A stretch of 64,000 nucleotides of DNA from positions 1 to 64,000 of the forward strand of contig NZ_PPTT01000014.1 in NCBI RefSeq assembly GCF_003339815.1, read 5' to 3'. The position numbers and the translations under genes are program-made. Shown here piece after piece: positions 42,706 through 50,832 of the stretch. The notes under the pieces were generated by a model. That model had not been told where the DNA came from and ran no database searches. It saw only the letters and a program-made list of their open reading frames with translations. The stretch is from Eggerthella sinensis (GTDB lineage: Bacteria; Actinomycetota; Coriobacteriia; Coriobacteriales; Eggerthellaceae). The first letter of the stretch is position 1, and each line of letters starts with the position of its first letter.

Positions 42706-44190
42706 TTACTTCGCCGGGTAGAACCCGCTCGGCTCTTCGCCGAGGTTGATCATGATGTTCTTCGCCTGCGTGTAGTGCTCGAGCATCACCTTGTGCGTCT
42801 CGCGGCCGATGCCGGATTCCTTATAGCCGCCGAACGGCGCGCCCGACGGAATCTGGTTGTAGGTGTTCACCCACATGCGGCCCGTCTGAATGCCCTCGGC
42901 CACGCGGAAGGCGCGGTTGATGTCGCGCGTCCACACGGCACCGCCCAGGCCGTACACCGAGTCGTTCGCCATGTCGATGACTTCCTGCTCGTCCTTGAAC
43001 TTGATGACCACGGCCACCGGCCCGAAGATCTCCTCCTGCGCCACGCGGCACGAGTTGTTCGGCACCTCGAGCAGCGTCGGCTTCATGAACGCGCCCTTGG
43101 CAAGGTCGCCCTCGGTGTTGCGCTCGCCGCCGCAGAGCACGCGGCCGCCCTCCTGCTTGGCGATCTCCACGTACTCGAGGATCTTGTTGAGCTGGTTCTC
43201 GTCGATCTGGCTGCCCATCTGGGTGTCGTCCTCCCAGGGCATGCCCACCTTCACGTTGTTGAAGGCCTCGCACGCGTCGTGCACGAACTTGTCGTAGATG
43301 TCCTCCTGCACGAAGATGCGGCTGCCGGCGCAGCACACCTGGCCCTGGTTGAACAGGATGCCCAGCTGCACGCCGTCCATCACCATGTCCCACTTGGCGT
43401 CGTCGAAGATGATGTTCGCCGACTTGCCGCCCAGCTCGAGCGTGGCCGGGATGAGGCGCTCGGCCGCCGCGCGGGCCACGTCGCGGCCCACTTCGGTGGA
43501 GCCGGTGAACGCGAGCTTGCTGATCTTCGGGTTGTCGAGGATGTACTGACCCGACTTCGAGCCGCGGCCCGTCACCACGTTGAACACGCCGGCCGGGATG
43601 ATGTCCTGCGTGAGCTTCGCCAGCTCGAGCACCGTGAGCGACGTCGTGGACGAGGGCTTGAACACCGTGCAGTCGCCGGCGGCCAGCACGGGAGCCAGCT
43701 TCCAGGCGGCCATGAGGAACGGGAAGTTCCACGGCACGATCTGGCCGACGACGCCGATGGGCTCGTGCAGCACGATGGACAGCAGGTTGCCGGGCAGCTT
43801 GTCGGTCTCGCCCGTGTCGGCCAAGAGCACGCCGGCGAAGTAGCGGAAATGGTCCACGGACAGCGCCACGTCGATGGCGCGCGTCTCGCGAATGGGCTTG
43901 CCGTTGTCGAGCGACTCGAGCAGCGCGAACTTCTCCGCGTTCTCCTCGATGAGGTCGGCCACCTTGTTCAAGATGATGGCTCGCTCGGCCTTGGTGGTCT
44001 TGCCCCAGGTTTTGAACGCCTCCCACGCGGCGTCGACCGCGCGATCGACATCTTCCTTCGTGGCGTCGGCGATAGTTGAAAGCTGTTCACCGTTGGCCGG
44101 GCAGTACACGTCGAGCGTTCCGCCGTCCGACGCGTCGACCCACTGGCCGTCGATGTAGAGCTGGTAGGATTTCTGAGCAGGGTTGTTCAT
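42706..44190 (-). CDS. NAD(P)-dependent aldehyde dehydrogenase
   Basis: A 494-residue ALDH superfamily enzyme of normal length. Visible are the cofactor-contact motif IVPWNFPFLMAAWK, FTGSTEVGR, the general-base glutamate in LELGGKSANI, the nucleophilic cysteine in NQGQVCCAGSR, and EEIFGPVAVV. It oxidises an aldehyde to the acid; it resembles the betaine/glycine-aldehyde or acetaldehyde dehydrogenase groups, but the substrate is not readable. GGAAGCGCCC precedes the ATG at 44190. It is a single-gene unit between two terminators. Confidence 0.93.
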   Translation of the reverse strand: MNNPAQKSYQLYIDGQWVDASDGGTLDVYCPANGEQLSTIADATKEDVDRAVDAAWEAFKTWGKTTKAERAIILNKVADLIEENAEKFALLESLDNGKPIRETRAIDVALSVDHFRYFAGVLLADTGETDKLPGNLLSIVLHEPIGVVGQIVPWNFPFLMAAWKLAPVLAAGDCTVFKPSSTTSLTVLELAKLTQDIIPAGVFNVVTGRGSKSGQYILDNPKISKLAFTGSTEVGRDVARAAAERLIPATLELGGKSANIIFDDAKWDMVMDGVQLGILFNQGQVCCAGSRIFVQEDIYDKFVHDACEAFNNVKVGMPWEDDTQMGSQIDENQLNKILEYVEIAKQEGGRVLCGGERNTEGDLAKGAFMKPTLLEVPNNSCRVAQEEIFGPVAVVIKFKDEQEVIDMANDSVYGLGGAVWTRDINRAFRVAEGIQTGRMWVNTYNQIPSGAPFGGYKESGIGRETHKVMLEHYTQAKNIMINLGEEPSGFYPAK

Positions 44191-44401
44191 GGGCGCTTCC
44201 TTTCGTTCTTGCGGCGCACCCCGCGCCGCCTGCTGTCCCCAGCATAGCGTGCGAGCAGGGGCGTTGTCAGTCGCCGTTTCGTGTAAACCCGGCAACGGTC
44301 GAGAAACGTTGCCGATCAAGAAGCATTTCCGGCGAACGGCCCGCCTCGCGCCGGAAGCGGCACGACGTTCCAGCGGCCGACGGAAGCGCCGGGCCCCTCG
44401 A

Positions 44402-44445
44402 AACGAACGAAGGGCCCCGGCGGAAACCGGGGCCCTTCGTTCGTT
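44402..44445 (-). terminator. Terminator-like perfect hairpin after the acyl-CoA dehydrogenase gene
   Basis: A perfect 19 bp stem, AACGAACGAAGGGCCCCGG pairing with its complement, with a 6 base loop. It lies 25 bases beyond the stop of the minus-strand dehydrogenase; the T content is inside the stem end (CGTTCGTT). Confidence 0.72.
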
Positions 44446-44470
44446 AAGGGGAAGGTAATGCGGGTGGTGC

Positions 44471-45679
44471 TTACAGAGCCGTGCCGGCAATCCAGTCGGC
44501 GTACTCCACGTGGCCGTCGTGCTTGTCGACGCCACGGGCGATGGTGATGCGCTGCACGGTGGGAGCGCCTTCCTCAAGCCACATGGCGCGGCAGTCACGG
44601 TACAGGCGCTCGGTCGGGCCGTACGGCGAGTCCTCGAAGTAGCCGTCGCCGCCAAAGATCTCCAGCATCTCGTCGGAAACCATCTTCACGGTGTCGATGG
44701 AGAACAGCTTGCACATGGCGGCCTTCTCGTCGACGAACTCGTTGTGCGGATCGACGTCGTACTCGTCGGCGAAGTCCATGATCATGCAGCGCAGCGCGTG
44801 GATGTTCGTGGCCATGTTCGCCAGCTTCATCTTGATGGCCTGACGCTGGATGATCGGCTTGCCGAAGGTGACGCGGTCGCGAGCACGGGCGATGGACATT
44901 TCGAGCATGCGCTGGGACATGCCGAGGTTCGAGTCGGCGATGTGCACGCGGGAGATGGCGAGCGAGTGCATGGCCACTTCCATGCCCTGGCCCTCTTCGC
45001 CGAGCAGGTACTTCGGGTCGAGCACGACGTTCGTCATCTTGAAGCCCGCATGGCCCGCGCCGCGGCAGCCCATCATGTGCGGCATGGGGACGAGCTCGAA
45101 GCCCGGCGTGTCCATGGGCACGAAGAAGGCGGACAGACGCTCGTCGCCCTGCTTCTCGGGATCGGTCACGGCGATGACGTAGGCGTACTGCGAGCAGTCG
45201 GTGTGGGAGATGAGCCACTTCTCGCCGTTCAGCACGTAGTTGCCGTTCTCGTCCTTGAGGGCGGTGGTGTGCAGGTCGGCACCGGTGCCGCCGGTCTGCT
45301 CGGTCAGCGCGAAGTTCGTGAAGATGGTCTTGTCCTGGAACTTGTCCATGAACTCGGCCTTGAGCTCCGGCTTGCCGTAATCGTCAAGGATGCGCCAGTT
45401 GAGGTCGGCAGCGTAGTGCAGGTGCATGCGCATGCCGCCCGGGCCGCGGGAGAACTCCTCCTGCACCTGCAGGATCTCCTTCTCGGACAGGCCCCATCCG
45501 CCGTACTCTTCGGGCAGCGCGTAGCGGTACAGGTTGTTCTCGATGGCGAGGTCGTAGAATTCCTGCGGGAACGCGTTGGTGACCTCGACCTCCTTCTGCA
45601 TTTCCTCGAACGGTCCCTCGGCGAGCGCACGCACGGTCTTGAGGTATTCGCGGAACTCCTCAGGGGTAAGCTTGCTCAT
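44471..45679 (-). CDS. Acyl-CoA dehydrogenase
   Basis: A 402-residue acyl-CoA dehydrogenase of a different subgroup from the CaiA-like ones in this window. It begins MSKLTPEEFREYLKTVRALA. It has FALTEQTGGTGADLHT, where the usual Ser-Asp (GSD) of the FAD loop is Gly-Ala-Asp, GEKWLISHTDCS, and the C-terminal WLEEGAPTVQRITIARG, in which a glutamate occupies the catalytic position. AGGAGGATGT precedes the start. It diverges from a second acyl-CoA dehydrogenase and shares with it a paired promoter element. The substrate is unknown. Confidence 0.9.
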   Translation of the reverse strand: MSKLTPEEFREYLKTVRALAEGPFEEMQKEVEVTNAFPQEFYDLAIENNLYRYALPEEYGGWGLSEKEILQVQEEFSRGPGGMRMHLHYAADLNWRILDDYGKPELKAEFMDKFQDKTIFTNFALTEQTGGTGADLHTTALKDENGNYVLNGEKWLISHTDCSQYAYVIAVTDPEKQGDERLSAFFVPMDTPGFELVPMPHMMGCRGAGHAGFKMTNVVLDPKYLLGEEGQGMEVAMHSLAISRVHIADSNLGMSQRMLEMSIARARDRVTFGKPIIQRQAIKMKLANMATNIHALRCMIMDFADEYDVDPHNEFVDEKAAMCKLFSIDTVKMVSDEMLEIFGGDGYFEDSPYGPTERLYRDCRAMWLEEGAPTVQRITIARGVDKHDGHVEYADWIAGTAL

Positions 45680-45762
45680 ACATCCTCCTTCAACGTCTTG
45701 CCAGACTGATGGGTTTCGGGCTGCTTCGCCGTCGTGTGTCGGTGAGCGGCAACCTCGTTGCT

Positions 45763-45801
45763 CACAGTTTGCACCCTAAACGATTATTTTGTCCAATAGG
45801 T
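45763..45801 (-). promoter_or_regulatory. Promoter/operator element facing the minus-strand acyl-CoA dehydrogenase
   Basis: Read toward the gene the element is ACCTATTGGACA, 13 variable bases, GGGTGCAAACTGTG. It is the mirror image of 46021-46059: the 12-base and 14-base blocks are identical and the spacer has the same length but different sequence. It ends 83 bases before the ATG at 45679. TTGGAC and TGCAAA are 17 bases apart and could act as weak -35/-10 boxes. Confidence 0.62.
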
Positions 45802-46020
45802 AAATGATGATGAATCATTTGCCAAAGATAGGTTTTAGCTATGATTCGCCGCCGTTTTGCGCGGTTATTCCCGTTTTTCCGTCGCCGCCCCTTGTGCCAC
45901 AATTTATATTATACCTGTTCATATGCAGTATTGCTAGTATTGGCACCGCAGAGCGCCCCCGCGACTCCCCCGCCATCAATAGAAGAAACCTATGAATTAA
46001 CCTATGAATAGCTGAAAAGA

Positions 46021-46059
46021 ACCTATTGGACACTGACGTGATTCTGGGTGCAAACTGTG
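46021..46059 (+). promoter_or_regulatory. Promoter/operator element facing the plus-strand acyl-CoA dehydrogenase-fix operon
   Basis: ACCTATTGGACA, 13 variable bases, GGGTGCAAACTGTG; the exact partner of the element at 45763-45801, in inverted orientation. It ends 117 bases before the ATG at 46177. Identity confined to two blocks with a fixed spacer points to protein binding rather than simple duplication. Confidence 0.62.
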
Positions 46060-46176
46060 CTTAGCATCCGTCAGAACTATCAATGTGCGGTACTGCTCTT
46101 CGGGAAAGCCCGGGGCGCGGCGGGGTGAAGCGCACGAACGAGGGAACAGAACCTGGACAGTAAAGGAGCGTTGACT

Positions 46177-47331
46177 ATGGATTTCAGCTTGACCGTCGAT
46201 CAGGAACTGCTGGTCGAGAGCATCCAAGAATTCGCCGACCGGTACTTCGATGAAGAGACCGTGAGCGCCATGTACGAGAACCACGGCATCCCCGACGAGA
46301 TCGGCGAGGCGTACCGCGACGCGGGATTCGCCTTCATGGGACTGCCCGAAGAATGCGGCGGCATCCCCTGCGACAAGCTCACGCTCGGCCTCATGACCGA
46401 GACGCTCTACCACGCCACCGGCTGCATGACCCCGTTCATGACGGCCATGCTGGCCACGGCCGACGTGGCGGAGTTCGGCACCCCCGAGCAGGTGTCCCTC
46501 GTGGTCGACCAATATAACAAGTCGGGCAAGCCCATCGCCTCGCTCGCCCTGTCCGAGCCGGGCGCCGGTTCCGACAACAAGGCCATGAGCACGTACACGA
46601 AGCGCCAGGAAGACGGCACGTACATCATGAACGGCCAGAAGACCTGGGTCACGAACGGCGGCAACACCCCCTATATGCTGGTGGTGTCGAAGGACGAGCA
46701 CCCGGCGCACGCCAACGAGAGCATGTCGCTGTGGCTCATCCCCACCGATACCCCCGGCCTGTCCACCGCCCCGCTCGAGAAGATCGGCCAGCAGATCATC
46801 CCCTTCGTGGACGTGTTCTTCGACGAGGTCGTGCTCACCGAGGACATGCGCCTCGGCAAGGAGGGCGAGGGCTTTTTGCTGCTCATGAAGAACTTCGAGA
46901 TCGAGCGCTGCCTCGTGGTGGCCCAGTCGCTCGGCCTCGCGCAAGCCTGCATGGACGACGCGGCGGCCTACGCCAACGAGCGCTACGCCTTCGGCAAGCC
47001 CATCGGCTGGAACCCCATGATCCAGGACATGCTGGCCGAGATGGAAACCATCCTGGAGAACTCGCGCAACATGCTGTACAAGACCCTGTGGCAGCTCGAC
47101 CAGGGCGAATCCGTCCGTACCGAAGCGGCGCTGCTCAAGCGCTACGCCACGGTGGGCTGCACGAAGGTGGCCGACATGGCGCTCGAGATCTTCGCGGCGC
47201 TCGGCTACACCACGGCCTCGCGCGTCGGCCGCATCTGGACCGACCTGCGCGGCAACCAGCTTGCCGGCGGCACCGTGGAAATCATGAGCTACATCGCCGG
47301 ACGCCAGATCCTCAAGCGCTACGCGAAGTAG
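46177..47331 (+). CDS. Acyl-CoA dehydrogenase (CaiA-like), first gene of the fix operon
   Basis: A 384-residue CaiA-type acyl-CoA dehydrogenase. It begins MDFSLTVDQELLVESIQEF; the FAD/substrate loop is ALSEPGAGSDNKA; later come ANERYAFGKPIGW and AGGTVEIMSYIAGRQ, in which the canonical catalytic glutamate position is glycine. AAGGAG lies eight bases before the ATG at 46177; a TTG two codons earlier is too close. It is followed by etfB, etfA, fixC and fixX on the same strand, so it is the immediate electron partner of that system, probably acting as an enoyl-CoA reductase (inference). Confidence 0.91.
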   Translation: MDFSLTVDQELLVESIQEFADRYFDEETVSAMYENHGIPDEIGEAYRDAGFAFMGLPEECGGIPCDKLTLGLMTETLYHATGCMTPFMTAMLATADVAEFGTPEQVSLVVDQYNKSGKPIASLALSEPGAGSDNKAMSTYTKRQEDGTYIMNGQKTWVTNGGNTPYMLVVSKDEHPAHANESMSLWLIPTDTPGLSTAPLEKIGQQIIPFVDVFFDEVVLTEDMRLGKEGEGFLLLMKNFEIERCLVVAQSLGLAQACMDDAAAYANERYAFGKPIGWNPMIQDMLAEMETILENSRNMLYKTLWQLDQGESVRTEAALLKRYATVGCTKVADMALEIFAALGYTTASRVGRIWTDLRGNQLAGGTVEIMSYIAGRQILKRYAK

Positions 47332-47383
47332 CGAAGCCGTACCGACCCCGTCGAATCCGACCGAACGAACGAAAGGAACCGAG

Positions 47384-48154
47384 ATGAACATTGCCGTTGC
47401 AGTGAAAGTGGTGCCCGACGATCAGGACATCGTCGTCGCAAGCGACCGCACCCTCGACTACTCCAAGGCGCACCAGATCGTGAGCGAGTACGACCTCAAC
47501 GCCATCGAGGCCGCCACGCTGCTGGCCGAGGCGACGGGCGCCACGTTGTACGCCATCAGCGCGAGCAACGCGAAGGCCGACGACCTCAAGGTGAAGAAGA
47601 GCATTCTGTCGCGCGGCCCCGCGGAGCTGCGCCTCATCGCCGACGACGCCTTCCAGTTCGCCGACGCCCGCACGACGGCGCGCGCTCTGGCGAAGCTCGT
47701 GGAGGGCATCGGCGACGTCGACCTCATCGTGTGCGGTGACGGCTCGGCCGACATGTACGCCGGCCAGGTTGACGTGCAGCTGGCCGCCGAGCTGGGCCTG
47801 CCCGTCATCAACGCCGTCACGTCCCTCAAGCTCGAGGACGGCGCCGTGGTGGTGGAGCGCACGCTGCCCGACGTGGTGGAGGAGATCGAAGTGCCCCTGC
47901 CCGCCGTAGTGGCCGTCACGCCCGAGTGCGCGTTCCCCCGCATCGCCGGCATGCGCGAGATCCTGGCCGCCGGCAAGAAGCCGACCACGGTGACCTCGGC
48001 CGCCGACGCCGGCGTGGACACGACGCCCGCGGTGGAAATCGCCAGCATCACCGCGCCCGAGCTGGCCGAGCGCAAGCGTCAGGTGTTCGACATGAAAAAC
48101 GACGGGGACTTCGACGCGTTCGCCGCTGCGGTGGCCGCAGCCGTCCGCCCGTAG
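47384..48154 (+). CDS. fixA: Electron transfer flavoprotein beta subunit (FixA)
   Basis: A 256-residue EtfB/FixA protein. It begins MNIAVAVKVVPDDQDIVVAS and contains YDLNAIEAATLL, ICGDGSADMYAGQV-type sequence (VCGDGSADMYAGQVDVQLA) and the C-terminal recognition region VTPECAFPRIAGMREI. It would bind AMP or, in FixABCX complexes, a bifurcating FAD and NADH. GAAAGGAACCGAG precedes the ATG. It lies 52 bases after the acyl-CoA dehydrogenase gene and is followed by fixB after 27 bases. Confidence 0.94.
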   Translation: MNIAVAVKVVPDDQDIVVASDRTLDYSKAHQIVSEYDLNAIEAATLLAEATGATLYAISASNAKADDLKVKKSILSRGPAELRLIADDAFQFADARTTARALAKLVEGIGDVDLIVCGDGSADMYAGQVDVQLAAELGLPVINAVTSLKLEDGAVVVERTLPDVVEEIEVPLPAVVAVTPECAFPRIAGMREILAAGKKPTTVTSAADAGVDTTPAVEIASITAPELAERKRQVFDMKNDGDFDAFAAAVAAAVRP

Positions 48155-48181
48155 CCGAGAGATGAGAGAGAGGCCTTAATC

Positions 48182-49072
48182 ATGAAAGCATTCGTTATCG
48201 CTGAATCGGCAGATGCGCAGAAGGAGCTGTGCGCCGGAGCCCGCACGCTCGCCGACGACGTCCTGCTCGTCTCCATCGGGCGCGCGCCTCAGACGGGCGT
48301 GGCCGACGTGGCCTACCACATCGAGCTGCCGGAAGGCGAGCTCGTGGAGAACGCCTACGACACCGTGGCCGCCCTGTACGACGAGACGAACCCCGACGCG
48401 GTGATCTTCGAACCCACCGCGCGCCTCAAGATCGTCGGCGGCCGCCTTGCCGCGCATGCGGGCACGAGCGTCATGAGCGACATCACCGCGCTTGACGGCG
48501 AGCAGGCGATCAGCCTGTACTTCGGCGGCCTCGCCACGAAGACGCAGCAGGCCACGGGCGAGCGCGCCTTCTACTCGAGCAACGGCAGCGCCTTCGCGAA
48601 CGCCGAGGCCAGCGGCACGGACGTCGTGGAAACCCGCGCGTTCGTCGCGCCCGAGCGCGCCCTCAAGCTGCGCGGCACGCACGAGGTGCCGCACGTGGGC
48701 GCCGATCTGGGCCGCGCGTCGGTCATCGTGGGCGCCGGCCGCGGCTTCGCCCACGTCGAGGACCTCGACCTCGCGCGCGACCTCGCGTCGGCTGTGCACG
48801 GCGAGATCGCCTGCTCGCGTCCCCTCGCCGAGAACGAGAAGTGGCTGCCGAAGAACCTCTACCTGGGCGTGTCGGGCCGCATGGTGTCGCCGAAGGTGTA
48901 CTTCGCCATCGGCATCTCGGGCCAGATGCAGCACATGATCGGCGTGCACAACGCCGACGTCATCGTGGCCATCAACAAGGACCAGAACGCGCCCGTGTTC
49001 TCGCAGGCCGACTTCGGCCTCGTGGGCGACCTGCACGAGGCCCTGCCGGCCCTCGTCGAGAAGCTCTCCTAA
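48182..49072 (+). CDS. fixB: Electron transfer flavoprotein alpha subunit (FixB)
   Basis: A 296-residue EtfA/FixB protein. The C-terminal FAD domain is clear: YLGVSGRMVSPKVYFAIGISG, QHMIGVHNADVIVAINKDQNAPVF and ADFGLVGDLHEALPAL. The N-terminal half is the variable alpha/beta domain. It forms the heterodimer with FixA. GAGAGAGG lies upstream of the ATG. Gene order fixA-fixB-fixC-fixX matches E. coli and nitrogen-fixing bacteria. Confidence 0.94.
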   Translation: MKAFVIAESADAQKELCAGARTLADDVLLVSIGRAPQTGVADVAYHIELPEGELVENAYDTVAALYDETNPDAVIFEPTARLKIVGGRLAAHAGTSVMSDITALDGEQAISLYFGGLATKTQQATGERAFYSSNGSAFANAEASGTDVVETRAFVAPERALKLRGTHEVPHVGADLGRASVIVGAGRGFAHVEDLDLARDLASAVHGEIACSRPLAENEKWLPKNLYLGVSGRMVSPKVYFAIGISGQMQHMIGVHNADVIVAINKDQNAPVFSQADFGLVGDLHEALPALVEKLS

Positions 49073-49100
49073 CCGAACCGACTCGCGGAAGGAATTCCCT

Positions 49101-50396
49101 ATGTCCGAAGATCAGTTCGACGCGATCGTCGTCGGCGCGGGATGCGCCGGCGCGGTCGCGGCCTACCGATTGGCCTCGGCGGGCCTGGCCGTGCTCGTGG
49201 TGGAGCGCGGCAACTACGCCGGCGCGAAGAACATGACCGGCGGGCGCATCTACACGCATGCGCTGGCCGAGGTCTTCCCCGACTTCGAGGATCGCGCGCC
49301 CCTGCAGCGCCGCATCACGCACGAGAAGATATCGCTCGCCGCGCCCGACGCCCTGTTCACCATGGACTTCACGGCCGACGAGCTGCGCGAGTCCGGCAAG
49401 GACTCCTACGCCGTGCTGCGCGGGCCCTTCGACCAGTGGCTGGCCGAGCAGGCCGAGGAGGCGGGCGCCGACTTCATCTACGGCATCGCCGTGGAGGACC
49501 TCATCGTGCGCGACGGCCGCGTATGCGGCGTCGTCGCGGGAGGCGACGAGGTGGAGGCCCGCATCACCGTGCTGGCCGACGGCGTGAACTCCCTGCTCAC
49601 CCACAAGGCCGGGCTGGCCGACGCGTGCCCGGCGCCCCACCAGATGGCCGTGGGCGTGAAGGAGACCATCGCCCTGCCGCCGTCGGTCATCGAAGACCGC
49701 TTCCTGTGCGCGCCCGGCGAGGGCGCGGCGTGGATGTTCGCCGGCGACTGCACGAAGGGCCGCATCGGCGGCGGCTTCCTCTACACCAACGACGACTCGA
49801 TCTCCCTCGGGCTCGTGGCCACGCTGTCCGACCTCGCCGCGGGCGACGTGCCGATCTACCAGATGCTCGAGGACTTCAAGCAGCGCGCCGACATCGCCCC
49901 GCTCGTCAAGGGCGGCGAGCTGCTGGAATACTCCGGCCACCTCGTGCCCGAAGGCGGATTCGACATGGTGCCGAAGCTCTACGGCGACGGCGTGCTCGTG
50001 TGCGGCGACGCGGCCATGCTGTGCATGAACCTCGGCTACTCCGTGCGCGGCATGGACTTCGCCGTGAGCTCGGGCGATGCGGCGGCTCAGGCCGCGATGC
50101 GCGCGCTCGAGGCCGACGACGTGTCGGCGACGCGCCTGGCCGCCTACGAGCAGCTGCTCGACGGCAGCTACGTGCTGCAGGACCTCAAGCGCTTCCGCCG
50201 TTTCCCCCACTACATGGAGGAAACCACCCGCATCTTCAACGAATACCCGGTCATGGCCCGCGACATCATGCTCAACCTGTTCAAGGTGGACGGGCATCCG
50301 CAGGCGCGCATCAAGGACAAGCTCATGGCGCCGCTCAAGCGCGTGGGCCTGTGGACGCTCGCCCAGGACGGCAGGAAGGGGATGAAGGCCCTATGA
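49101..50396 (+). CDS. fixC: FixC, ETF-quinone oxidoreductase-like flavoprotein
   Basis: A 431-residue FAD protein. The Rossmann motif is at residues 10-17 (VVGAGCAGAVA), followed by VVERGNYAGAKNMTGGRIYTH and the second FAD contact VCGDAAMLCMNLGY near residue 300. FixC passes electrons from the FixAB flavins to quinone. GGAAGGAATTCCC precedes the ATG. Its stop overlaps the fixX start by four bases (ATGA). Confidence 0.93.
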   Translation: MSEDQFDAIVVGAGCAGAVAAYRLASAGLAVLVVERGNYAGAKNMTGGRIYTHALAEVFPDFEDRAPLQRRITHEKISLAAPDALFTMDFTADELRESGKDSYAVLRGPFDQWLAEQAEEAGADFIYGIAVEDLIVRDGRVCGVVAGGDEVEARITVLADGVNSLLTHKAGLADACPAPHQMAVGVKETIALPPSVIEDRFLCAPGEGAAWMFAGDCTKGRIGGGFLYTNDDSISLGLVATLSDLAAGDVPIYQMLEDFKQRADIAPLVKGGELLEYSGHLVPEGGFDMVPKLYGDGVLVCGDAAMLCMNLGYSVRGMDFAVSSGDAAAQAAMRALEADDVSATRLAAYEQLLDGSYVLQDLKRFRRFPHYMEETTRIFNEYPVMARDIMLNLFKVDGHPQARIKDKLMAPLKRVGLWTLAQDGRKGMKAL

Positions 50397-50692
50397 GCAA
50401 CCCCATCAGCATCGACGTGAACGTCGACGCCAAACTGGCCCTCAACAAGTACAACGTGGACGAGGAGCACGCGCACATCGAGCTCGTGGACAACGCCGAC
50501 GCCGCGGAGTTCCGCAAGCTCGTGCTGGCCTGCCCCGCCGCGCTGTACAAGATCGACGAGCAGGGCGCGCGCTCGTTCGACTACGCGGGCTGCCTCGAGT
50601 GCGGCACGTGCCGCATCCTGTGCGGTTCCACCATCGTGAAGCGCTGGGAATACCCGCAACCCACGATGGGCGTCGAGTACCGCTACGGATAA
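50393..50692 (+). CDS. fixX: FixX, ferredoxin-like protein
   Basis: A 99-residue ferredoxin-like protein overlapping the end of fixC. The cysteines are Cys47 (LACPAALY), Cys67, Cys70, Cys73 and Cys77 (GCLECGTCRILCGS), fitting one [4Fe-4S] cluster as in FixX proteins; the C-terminus WEYPQPTMGVEYRYG also matches the family. It completes the FixABCX set, which in other bacteria couples NADH oxidation to quinone and ferredoxin reduction. Confidence 0.93.
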   Translation: MSNPISIDVNVDAKLALNKYNVDEEHAHIELVDNADAAEFRKLVLACPAALYKIDEQGARSFDYAGCLECGTCRILCGSTIVKRWEYPQPTMGVEYRYG

Positions 50693-50784
50693 AACGCTGC
50701 ATCAGGGAGGCCGTTGCGGCGAGACGGCCTCCAAAATTACCTAGATCAGGCGTTTTGTGTAGCAGCAACCCTGCGCTTCCCCCG

Positions 50785-50790
50785 TATAAT
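50785..50790 (+). promoter_or_regulatory. -10 box for the LysR gene at 50833
   Basis: A perfect TATAAT lies 42 bases before the start codon. The -35 region (about 50761-50767) is poor, so this may be a weak or activated promoter. Confidence 0.5.
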
Positions 50791-50832
50791 AGAGGTGGTG
50801 TTGGATGCGACGTTTGACTCCAGGGGGAGATC

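Larger units (their letters stand above)
45680..46176. other. 497 base divergent regulatory region, unusually A/T-rich
   Basis: No gene is seen. The region contains the paired 39 bp elements (45763-45801 and 46021-46059), two exact copies of AACCTATGAAT (45987-45997, 45999-46009) and further AACCTAT motifs at 46020-46026 (plus) and 45828-45834 (minus). Base composition is much lower in GC than the flanking genes. Confidence 0.6.
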
